From Haloarcula sp. H-GB4 (GTDB taxonomy: Archaea > Halobacteriota > Halobacteria > Halobacteriales > Haloarculaceae), in NCBI RefSeq assembly GCF_030848575.1, contig NZ_JAVDDX010000002.1, positions 372,001 to 436,000 of the forward strand: a stretch of DNA of 64,000 bases, read 5' to 3'. The notes under the pieces are model-generated. The model was not told where the DNA came from. It did not search any database and saw only the letters and a list, made by a program, of their open reading frames with translations. The translations under genes were made by a program, and so were the position numbers. Shown here one piece after another: positions 8,975 to 15,754 of this stretch. Numbering within the stretch: position 1 is the first letter of the stretch; each line of letters begins with the position of its first letter.

Positions 8975-9703
8975 CTACTCCTGCAGCTCGGCTTCCTTGA
9001 GCGCCTCGTTCAGGTCGGCTCGGACGTGTTCACCGAGTTCGCGGTCGCCAGCCGTCGTGACGACGCGGTTCTCCTGCACGCTAGAGCCGTCGCGGATGAG
9101 TACCCGGACGTTGCCGTTGGCGTCGGCGCGGGTCGCCTTCGCCCGGACGCCCGTCGGCGAACTCGCGCCGCCGGCGTCGATGGGGCCAGGGATGACTTTC
9201 TTGACGTGGGGGTGGCCGGCGACGGTCTGGATGACACGCTGGCCCGACCGGCCACCGATGAGCGTCGAATGGCTCCCGCCCAGTTTCTCCGCCGGCGCGG
9301 CGTCGACCACTTCGAGCGCGGGCTCGCCCTGCCGGTCGATGACTCGCTGAACCGGGTCGTCGCCCTCAACGCGGAAGAACTCGTAGTGCAGTTGGGGGCG
9401 GACGGCGGCGATGACATCGCGGTCACCCGTGACGTACACCTCTTCGGGCCGTTTACGTCGGACCTCATCCGCGACGAGGCCGGCGAAGTTGCGGAGTTCG
9501 ACGACAACTGTTTCGTCGCTCCCATCGCCCTCGGGCGTCGTCGTCACCGTCCGCTGGCCGACGGCTGCCCCGTCCAGCAGCGAAGTCACCGTCGCCCGCT
9601 CACGGTCGAGTTCGAGGACGACAGCGTCCGTATTGGCAGTGTGACAGACCAGGCAGTAGTCGCCCGGTCGGTCAAGCGGCGTGGCACACTGCCGACAGTC
9701 CAT
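8975..9703 (-). CDS. DUF2103 family protein with N-terminal zinc finger
   Basis: A 242-residue predicted cytoplasmic protein. It starts MDCRQCATPLDRPGDYCLVC, a four-cysteine zinc knuckle, and continues into the region I recognise as DUF2103: KLGGSHSTLIGGRSGQRVIQ, VKKVIPGPIDAGG, VRVLIRDGSSVQENRVVTT. The function of the family is unknown; the combination of nucleic-acid-like basic patches and zinc ligands suggests RNA or DNA contact. It follows the pantoate kinase gene by about 60 bases on the same strand. The ATG at 9703 begins exactly at the zinc motif. Confidence 0.78.
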   Translation of the reverse strand: MDCRQCATPLDRPGDYCLVCHTANTDAVVLELDRERATVTSLLDGAAVGQRTVTTTPEGDGSDETVVVELRNFAGLVADEVRRKRPEEVYVTGDRDVIAAVRPQLHYEFFRVEGDDPVQRVIDRQGEPALEVVDAAPAEKLGGSHSTLIGGRSGQRVIQTVAGHPHVKKVIPGPIDAGGASSPTGVRAKATRADANGNVRVLIRDGSSVQENRVVTTAGDRELGEHVRADLNEALKEAELQE

Positions 9704-9764
9704 AGCTGTGGCTACGGGCCCGCGCTGATAAGGAGGACGGTTCACATCTTACGCAGTCATAAAC

Positions 9765-10601
9765 TCAGCCCTCGTCTTCGATGGTCGCGCCCGGCGGATA
9801 GATGGCACAGACAGCAGCGTCGTAGCCGGCGTCGGAGAGGCCAGTCCCGAGCGCGAACACCGTCTCACCGAGCATCGCCATCGCGGCGTCGCCGCCGGCT
9901 TCGGCCACGTCGTCGATAACGCCTTTCACCTCCGGAGTCAGCAGGTTCGCCTCGCGGGAGAACTGCCGGGCGGCCTGCACAAACGTCGGGAGTTTCGGCT
10001 CTTTGACCACGGTCGAGAGCGCGCGCTCGCCGGCGGCCGTCAACGTCTCCGTGTCGCCGCCGACCACGTCCGCCGTCGATAGCTCGCCGAGCGTGACGTA
10101 CTCGATGCGGCTGCGAGCCGGGATGGCATCGAGGTAGTTGAACTGCGGTCCGCCGGGTTCGAGGCGGAGCGGCACGCCACCGCGGGCCTGTCCGACGACA
10201 TCGCCGAGGCCCGAGCCGGACTGGACCTCTGCACCATGGGCGATGGTCACCAGTTCGTTGTACGAGAGTCCGTGGCCGAAGACGGCGTTGGCCGCCAGCG
10301 CAGTACCAAGCGCCAGTCCGCCGGAGACGCCGAAGCCGGACCCGAGCGGGAGCGGCGTTTCGGCAGTGACGGTCGCCGTGGTTCGCAGGGCGTCCAGCAC
10401 TCGCTCGACGGCCTCCACCTCAATCGGCTCGTCGTTCAGCGTTACCTTGGTCTCAGCCCCGCGGCTGACGGTAACAGAAACGCCGTCAGACAGGGCCAGC
10501 CCGCCGCCGCGAGAGCCGGTCTCGATCGGGTCATCGCCCCGGTCAACGGTAAAAAATCCCGTGATGTGGCCGGGGACGAACGCGTGTGCTTCGTCGCTCA
10601 T
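9765..10601 (-). CDS. Pantoate kinase (GHMP family), CoA biosynthesis
   Basis: Phosphorylates pantoate to 4-phosphopantoate in the archaeal CoA route, before phosphopantothenate synthetase. The 278-residue product shows the archaeal PoK form of the GHMP fold: AFVPGHITGFFTVDRGDDP at the N-terminus, the ATP-binding loop PLPLGSGFGVSGGLALGTAL, and GSGLGDVVGQARGGVPLRLEPG. The last differs from mevalonate kinases and matches pantoate kinases. The ATG at 10601 begins the conserved part. Usually monocistronic or near other CoA genes; here the DUF2103 gene follows. Confidence 0.88.
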   Translation of the reverse strand: MSDEAHAFVPGHITGFFTVDRGDDPIETGSRGGGLALSDGVSVTVSRGAETKVTLNDEPIEVEAVERVLDALRTTATVTAETPLPLGSGFGVSGGLALGTALAANAVFGHGLSYNELVTIAHGAEVQSGSGLGDVVGQARGGVPLRLEPGGPQFNYLDAIPARSRIEYVTLGELSTADVVGGDTETLTAAGERALSTVVKEPKLPTFVQAARQFSREANLLTPEVKGVIDDVAEAGGDAAMAMLGETVFALGTGLSDAGYDAAVCAIYPPGATIEDEG

Positions 10602-10759
10602 TGCCTCTCCGTGGGACCCACTGGCGTTAAGGATTGGTGGTCGCCCGCTCCGGCCACGCTGGCTGGCGGCCGTTCGCTCCACGCAGAGTTTCAGAAGACC
10701 GACAGGCGGTTCTCCGACCCGTAGTTTGATGTGTGTTTACGGCGGATGACTGTGCAAAC

Positions 10760-11062
10760 ATGCCGACGATAAGCGCGCGGCTCCCGAGCGAAGAGAAAGC
10801 CGAACTGGACGACGTCGCTGAGTTGCTCTCTGAGGACCGGTCGACCACGATTCGGAAAGCACTCCGGGAGGGACTGGAGACGCTCCGGCTCCGCGTCGCC
10901 GTCGAGCAGTACCAGTCCGGTGACGTGTCGGCGGCCGAAGCCGCACAGCTTGCGGACCTCTCCATCGCCGAGTGGCTCGACGTGGCCCGCGAGCGAAACC
11001 TGACGACACAGCTCGAACTCTCTGATCTGGAGCTCGATGCTGACACAGCCGCGGAGCTATGA
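10760..11062 (+). CDS. UPF0175 family antitoxin-like protein (ribbon-helix-helix N-terminus)
   Basis: A 100-residue protein. The first 40 residues (MPTISARLPSEEKAELDDVA then STTIRKALREGL) match a ribbon-helix-helix DNA-binding fold. The C-terminal half (GDVSAAEAAQLADLSIAEWL) is the UPF0175 helical motif. Its stop overlaps the start of a PIN-type gene in ATGA fashion, a UPF0175-DUF3368 arrangement seen in many archaea and bacteria and regarded as a VapBC-like toxin-antitoxin module. It probably binds its own promoter and the PIN protein. Confidence 0.82.
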   Translation: MPTISARLPSEEKAELDDVAELLSEDRSTTIRKALREGLETLRLRVAVEQYQSGDVSAAEAAQLADLSIAEWLDVARERNLTTQLELSDLELDADTAAEL

Positions 11063-11568
11063 CCCGTATCTACGTCGGGCCGACGGCGCTGTACTCGCTT
11101 GGCCAGGTAGGGGAGCTGTCGCTGCTGGACGCCTTCGACGGCGATATCGTCATTCCGGAGCCAGTCATCAACGAGGTGCAGGTCGAACCGACTGCGACGA
11201 ACCTGACCGAATACCGCGAGAACGGCATCGACACCGACGTTGACGAGGCCCACGTCGACCAGGCCAGGTCCCTGCTCGGCGATTCCGACCTCGGACCCGC
11301 CGTGACGGTGCTTGCCGGCGTGTTAGCCCACCGCGACAGCGACGACCGCTCCGCCGTGGCTGTCGTCTCCGAGGACCGCACCGTTCGCCGGATGGCGCAG
11401 GGGCTGGGGGCTGAAGTGACGAGCAGTTTCGGCGTCGTGGTCCGGGCCGCCATCGAGGACAAATATCTCAAGCCGACCCAGGCAAAGCGGATTGTCAGGC
11501 GTATCGACCAGCATGGGATGCACCTGACGGGGGAGTTGCGTGAGCGGGCGGTTGGCGAGGTCGCATAG
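11059..11568 (+). CDS. PIN-domain (DUF3368-like) toxin homologue, active site incomplete
   Basis: A 169-residue PIN-fold protein coupled to the UPF0175 gene by a four-base overlap. The family pattern is visible: strand 1 plus helix (IYVGPTALYSLGQVGELSLL), IVIPEPVINEV with conserved Glu39, AVAVVSEDRTVRRMAQGLGA with conserved Asp106, then SSFGVVVRAA. The first acidic residue, normally Asp or Asn in strand 1, appears to be Gly7. The usual GEAEAI-type helix is replaced by LGPAVTV. The nuclease site may therefore be inactive, leaving a binding or regulatory role. Confidence 0.75.
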   Translation: MTRIYVGPTALYSLGQVGELSLLDAFDGDIVIPEPVINEVQVEPTATNLTEYRENGIDTDVDEAHVDQARSLLGDSDLGPAVTVLAGVLAHRDSDDRSAVAVVSEDRTVRRMAQGLGAEVTSSFGVVVRAAIEDKYLKPTQAKRIVRRIDQHGMHLTGELRERAVGEVA

Positions 11569-11646
11569 CGCCAATTGAAGACGCGCTGGCGTCGGCCCAT
11601 CTGTGCTGGGGTAAGGGACTAATAAACACGGTCCGTACTCTCTGCC

Positions 11647-12015
11647 GTGTCAGAACAACCCGCGCCTCAGTTTCTCGTGGCCTCGGCTGCCGTCTGCGTG
11701 CTGGGCTGTCTCGTCGGAGCACTGCTCCCGATTGTCGTCGGGTCATCCGCGGCGTTTACCGGTAGTGTGACTTCAAGCGGGCTTCTCGGACTCGTCTTCA
11801 CCGTGCGAAACCTCCAGCTGCTTCGCGTGACCGGCGAGCCGAGTTTACCACCGGCCGTCCTGACCACGATTTTCGGCGGCTGGTTCATGCTTGCCCCGTT
11901 GTTGTACACCGATGTCGGCTTTCTCGCGACTGCGGGAACACAGCTCGCCGGAACAGTCATCTCGACGTTCGGACTGTACGTCACGGTCGCCGGGCTGGCC
12001 GACGGGCCAGCATAG
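11647..12015 (+). CDS. Small membrane protein, four helices
   Basis: A 122-residue protein starting at a GTG (VSEQPAPQFLVASAAV) with four hydrophobic segments, resembling the SPW-repeat type of small membrane protein. A TATA-like AATAAAC element about 25 bases upstream supports the GTG start. No function can be assigned. Confidence 0.6.
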   Translation: MSEQPAPQFLVASAAVCVLGCLVGALLPIVVGSSAAFTGSVTSSGLLGLVFTVRNLQLLRVTGEPSLPPAVLTTIFGGWFMLAPLLYTDVGFLATAGTQLAGTVISTFGLYVTVAGLADGPA

Positions 12016-12028
12016 ACGGCCGCGACAG

Positions 12029-12331
12029 CTACTTACCGACCGCAGCGGAGAGCTCTGTCGAAACAACGTCGACAGCGCTCTCAACATCTGGATGTCTTCC
12101 CGTTCCGACATCCTTGCAGCCCTGTTTTCTGTCGATTCGGACCATGCTATCGTCGAAGAGCTCAGGGCGAACGACAAGTTTGGCTGCAGCACAGACGCCG
12201 TCGTCGTCCGGAATCCGATACTCGACGATGCCGCCGTTGGCGTCGTTTCGCTGCCACGGTGCCGGCGGGTCCGGTAGCGCAGCGACCAACTCTTCCGGGT
12301 CAGCGGCTGTCTCCGGTGACGGGTGCGACAT
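12029..12331 (-). CDS. Hypothetical acidic protein, 100 residues
   Basis: A compact soluble protein with Pro-rich start (LPDPPAPWQRN) followed by a beta-rich part (GGIVEYRIPDDDGVCAAAKL). It has haloarchaeal acidic composition and good codon use, but I do not recognise a family. It is convergent with the small membrane protein gene; 13 bases separate their ends. Confidence 0.6.
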   Translation of the reverse strand: MSHPSPETAADPEELVAALPDPPAPWQRNDANGGIVEYRIPDDDGVCAAAKLVVRPELFDDSMVRIDRKQGCKDVGTGRHPDVESAVDVVSTELSAAVGK

Positions 12332-12536
12332 ACCGTAGTATAGTCTGTGAGACGCAAACGTGTTACGCCGAATATCCCATCATTCTACTATCGGTGCATG
12401 GATCTGACTCTTCCCACCAATTCGGACGGTATACGCTGATATCGGACGTTTCGGACCCTGAGATAGCCGGAGTGCCGCCACCCGCGTTCGGAACTAGATG
12501 CATGGGTTTAACACTCCGGCTCCCAACTCTGGAGGT
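12332..12536. promoter_or_regulatory. Divergent promoter region before prefoldin beta
   Basis: No gene is supported in these 205 bases. A TTTAAC element at 12507-12512 lies about 27 bases before the prefoldin ATG. A GGAGGT immediately abuts that ATG, too close to act as a normal ribosome binding site, so initiation is probably leaderless. Confidence 0.45.
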
Positions 12537-12926
12537 ATGCAGGGTAATCTTCCGCCTGAAGCACAGGAGAAGCTCGAGGAACTGCAGGATCTTCAAGAGA
12601 CAGCACAGCAGGTCGCCGCACAGAAACAGCAGGCCGAGACGGAGCTCCAAGAGTCCCAGACGGCGCTGGACGAGCTCGACGACATCGACGAGGACTCGAC
12701 CATGTACCGCGAGGTCGGTGAACTCCTCGTGAAGACCGAGTTCGACGAGGCACAGGACGACCTCGAAGAGAAGGTCAACAGCCTCGAAGTCCGCGTCGAG
12801 ACGCTCCAGAAGCAGGAAGAGCGCGTGCAGGAGCAGTTCGAAGAGCTCCAGAGCGAGCTCCAGCAGATGCTCGGCGGCGCAGGCGGCGCGGGTCCGGCCG
12901 GCGGCCCCGGCGCTGGCGGCGCATAA
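12537..12926 (+). CDS. pfdB: Prefoldin subunit beta
   Basis: Molecular chaperone subunit; four beta and two alpha subunits form the jellyfish-shaped prefoldin that hands unfolded proteins to the thermosome. The 129-residue product begins [20 protein letters not shown], has two long coiled coils around a central hairpin ([20 protein letters not shown]), and ends in a Gly/Ala-rich tail ([16 protein letters not shown]) common in haloarchaeal members. Four bases separate it from the DUF3194 gene, its conserved partner in archaea. Confidence 0.95.
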   Translation: MQGNLPPEAQEKLEELQDLQETAQQVAAQKQQAETELQESQTALDELDDIDEDSTMYREVGELLVKTEFDEAQDDLEEKVNSLEVRVETLQKQEERVQEQFEELQSELQQMLGGAGGAGPAGGPGAGGA

Positions 12927-12930
12927 GGCG

Positions 12931-13167
12931 ATGCCGACAGACGATGAGGTCGTCGAGACAGCCTCAGCCGCTGCCGAAGACGTTGTCTTCTCGCGATACG
13001 ATGTCAGCGCGGTCGAGGACCTCGACGTGACTGTCACTTTCGAAGACGGCGTACTGGACGTCGACGTGTACGTCAACGCGCCCGACAGTCGTCAGGACGA
13101 GGCACAGGTCGCGGACGACGCTGCCCTTGCCGCACGGGCCGCCGTCGACGACCTGTTCGAAGCATAG
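12931..13167 (+). CDS. DUF3194 family protein
   Basis: A 78-residue acidic protein (MPTDDEVVETASAAAEDVVF then VTVTFEDGVLDVDVYVN) of the DUF3194 family. It follows prefoldin beta almost without spacing, the arrangement conserved across many archaea. It is predicted to be a small alpha-beta protein of unknown role, presumably linked to prefoldin or tRNA/translation functions by context only. Confidence 0.85.
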   Translation: MPTDDEVVETASAAAEDVVFSRYDVSAVEDLDVTVTFEDGVLDVDVYVNAPDSRQDEAQVADDAALAARAAVDDLFEA

Positions 13168-13220
13168 GCACCCGCAACGGAGCGGGCAGTCACTCGGTGT
13201 TCTACCGGCGCCGCGAACCG

Positions 13221-13553
13221 TCAGTCGTGGCTATCAACAGCTGGGTCCCCGGTCCGATCGCTCGCGAAGCCGGTTCGGAACGCGATCCAGCCGAGCACTG
13301 AGACGAACAGTATCGGTGGGAGAATCATGAACCCCCATAGCGGGTCCAGTCCCCAGCCAAGTAGGAGGGCCAGATCGAACAGCCCGATAGCGAGAAACGG
13401 AGAGACGAACAGGAGGGCGCGCTTCCGGTTCATCTCGCCCGACGATTCCGACGCCGACGAGTCCTCGTCACCCGCAAGTAGATCCGCTGTCGTGCGGTCA
13501 CCAGTTCCGTCGCCAGCATGGACGCTGGACTCGGCGGTGTCATCCATACGCAT
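13221..13553 (-). CDS. Hypothetical protein with two membrane helices
   Basis: About 110 residues: an acidic, disordered N-terminal half (DDTAESSVHAGDGTG, then DEDSSASESSGEMNRKR), two hydrophobic helices (ALLFVSPFLAIGLFDLALLL and GFMILPPILFVSVLGWIAF) and a short tail. Family not recognised. Starts at 13553 (MRMDD), 13547 or 13574 are all possible. Confidence 0.6.
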   Translation of the reverse strand: MRMDDTAESSVHAGDGTGDRTTADLLAGDEDSSASESSGEMNRKRALLFVSPFLAIGLFDLALLLGWGLDPLWGFMILPPILFVSVLGWIAFRTGFASDRTGDPAVDSHD

Positions 13554-13627
13554 TACTCGGAGTTCAGCAAGCAAAAAAACCGCGCTTGGTCACTCGGCGG
13601 GTGGAGAGCCGTCAGGTCAGGGGGAGA

Positions 13628-14167
13628 TTACGCGTCGCTGTCGTCGTCAGTGGACTGTTCGTCGTCCACATTCGTCTCGTCAGTGGAGTCCGCGTCTGCA
13701 TCCGCGTCGTCAGTCGGTTCCTCGTCAGCGTCGTCCGTGCCACCGCTCTCAGATGCCGATTCGGTCTCGTTTTCGGCCGCGTCACTCTCGTCACCAGGGG
13801 TCAGGTCGCTGATCTGTGCGCCCAGGTCACCCATGAGCTCGCCGGCTTGCTTCTGTCCGATGAGCGTGTGAATCTCGCTGACGAAGTCAGGGACCTGTTC
13901 GGGGAGGTCCGACGGCGGGCCGCGCTGGTCGCCTGCCTGGCCGGCGTCAGCGGGCGGGCTACGACGGTCAGCCGCCTCGGCGGCGCCGTTCGACGTGTTC
14001 TTGTCAGCGCTCGCTGTTTCGTTCGCTGCCTGTTCGGCAGCGTTGTCTGCCTGTGCATTGTCCGCGTGGTCATCAGCCTGTGCGCCTGCTGCGCCGGGGA
14101 GTGCCGCCGCCGAGCCCGTGATGACGAGCACAGCAAGCAGGCCGCCGGCAATCGTAGTGAGTTTCAT
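13628..14167 (-). CDS. Exported Asp/Glu-rich protein
   Basis: A 179-residue secreted protein. The N-terminus MKLTTIAGGLLAVLVITGSA is a Sec-type signal peptide ending around ALPGAAGA. The mature part is extremely acidic and low in complexity, with one structured island (LPEQVPDFVSEIHTLIGQKQ). The tail is almost only Asp, Glu, Ala, Ser and Thr. A longer in-frame ORF exists upstream, but the ATG at 14167 places the signal peptide at the N-terminus. Role unknown; cell-surface acidity suits a high-salt envelope. Confidence 0.7.
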   Translation of the reverse strand: MKLTTIAGGLLAVLVITGSAAALPGAAGAQADDHADNAQADNAAEQAANETASADKNTSNGAAEAADRRSPPADAGQAGDQRGPPSDLPEQVPDFVSEIHTLIGQKQAGELMGDLGAQISDLTPGDESDAAENETESASESGGTDDADEEPTDDADADADSTDETNVDDEQSTDDDSDA

Positions 14168-14484
14168 TGTGATCGTTGCCTCCGCTTGGCTCTCTGGCCC
14201 GATGGCATATGAAGGGGGAAAGCAGAAAAGGCGAATTAAGGCGAATGTGTCCGAATTGGCTGTTCTATCGTCTGTTTTAATTCGGATTAATCCCGGTTCA
14301 GTGGCTCCTTGCCACACTATCGTGCCGAGACCAGACTGCCAAGTGTGATGACTGGTACGCGCGTCGTGCGGCCGGTCCGGTCAACGAAGACATAGCCGGT
14401 ATCGGCTAGACGAGAGCGCACGGGACAGGTCACTGAAACCGCCGCCGGGGTAGCTTTTCATACCCGCGAGCCCAACACTGGTTC

Positions 14485-14946
14485 ATGGAACACGATGCCA
14501 CGGTCGAAGGGGTCGGCGTCGGTGTCAACGAGGAAGGGGGCGGTACGCCGGTCGTTTTGCTCCGTGCACGCGAGGAGATCATCCCTATCTTCGTCAGCAC
14601 GGATCAGGCCCAGTCGATGCAACTGGCGATCGACGGCGAGCCCTTCGAGCGCCCGCTCACCCACGATCTGTTGGTCGAGATGGTGACGGAGTTCGGGGGA
14701 GCCATCGACCGGGTCCGTATCGACGATCTGGCCGACGGGACCTTCTACGGGAAGATCGATGCGGAGCAGTACACCGACGACCGGCGCAAGGACATGGTGT
14801 TTGACGCCCGTCCTTCGGATGCCATCGCGATTGCCCTCCGGGTAGACTGTCCGGTCGTCGTGACAGACGATGTTATCGACGAGGCCGGACGATCGCCGGA
14901 GCAGTTCGATCAGGGCGGGAGCAGCAGTGAGGATCTCGGACTGTGA
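14485..14946 (+). CDS. Bifunctional nuclease family protein (DUF151)
   Basis: A 153-residue member of the DUF151/bifunctional nuclease domain family, named for DNase and RNase activity reported for plant and bacterial members. The core is clear: VVLLRAREEIIPIFVSTDQA, THDLLVEMVTEFGG, VRIDDLADGTFYGKI, and FDARPSDAIAIALRVDCPV, the most conserved motif. A Ser/Gly-rich acidic tail ends the protein. A TATA-like CTTTTCATA about 27 bases upstream suggests its own promoter. Its role in haloarchaea is unknown. Confidence 0.88.
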   Translation: MEHDATVEGVGVGVNEEGGGTPVVLLRAREEIIPIFVSTDQAQSMQLAIDGEPFERPLTHDLLVEMVTEFGGAIDRVRIDDLADGTFYGKIDAEQYTDDRRKDMVFDARPSDAIAIALRVDCPVVVTDDVIDEAGRSPEQFDQGGSSSEDLGL

Positions 14947-14989
14947 GGACGCGAAACCTTTCTGCGTCTATCCGCTCTAAAAGTAGGTG

Positions 14990-15664
14990 ATGGGGTACAA
15001 ATCGGTCATCTTCGACAACGACGGCGTGTTGCTGACACTGACGGACATGGATGCACACTACGTCGGCGCGCGCCAGGCGTTCGAGGAACTGGGGGTAGTC
15101 TCACCGTCGACAGCCCACGTCGAGGCGATGAGTATCGGCGTGACAGTGCCCGAACTCACCGAAATCTGTACGCAATACGATATCGACCCCAAGCGGTTCT
15201 TCCGAGTTCGTGACGAGGCCCTGACCGCGGTCCAGCGGGCGCTTATTCGAGCCGGAGAGAAACAGCCCTACGCCGACGTATCTGTCCTCGACCGACTGGA
15301 CTGTCCGCTGGGTGTGGTTTCCTCGAATCAGCGCGATACCGTCTCCTTCGCCTTTGAGCACTTTGATATCGGCCACCACTTCGACACCGTCTGGGCGCGC
15401 GAGCCGACAGTCGAGAGCCTCCGGCGGAAGAAACCGCGGCCGTACTACATCGAGCGGGCGATGGACGACCTCAACGTCAGCAATGCCCTGTTTGTCGGCG
15501 ACAACGAATCCGACATCGAGGCGGCACATCGGGCCGGGATCGACTCGGCGTTTATTCGTCGACCACACCGTGTTGACACGCAACTCGACGTGACACCGGA
15601 CCACGACGTGTCTGGCCTCGAAGACGTGGTTCAGCTCGCCAGTGGACGCAGCGGGAGCGATTGA
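14990..15664 (+). CDS. HAD-superfamily phosphatase (phosphoglycolate-phosphatase-like)
   Basis: A 224-residue haloacid dehalogenase fold hydrolase. Motif I VIFDNDGVLL holds the nucleophile Asp and second Asp, motif II is VVSSNQ, motif III includes RRKKPRPYYIERAM with the Lys, and motif IV is FVGDNESDIEAAHRAGI. A helical cap lies between motifs I and II. The substrate is a small phosphate ester, not determinable here. A GTG three bases upstream is an alternative start. Confidence 0.85.
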   Translation: MGYKSVIFDNDGVLLTLTDMDAHYVGARQAFEELGVVSPSTAHVEAMSIGVTVPELTEICTQYDIDPKRFFRVRDEALTAVQRALIRAGEKQPYADVSVLDRLDCPLGVVSSNQRDTVSFAFEHFDIGHHFDTVWAREPTVESLRRKKPRPYYIERAMDDLNVSNALFVGDNESDIEAAHRAGIDSAFIRRPHRVDTQLDVTPDHDVSGLEDVVQLASGRSGSD

Positions 15665-15754
15665 GCCGTATCCGGACCTAATGGATACACACTCTTCGTT
15701 TTCTGGTACGTATACTGAAAGCAACCTTTCCCATGGCAAGTGCCGTGAAACGGT

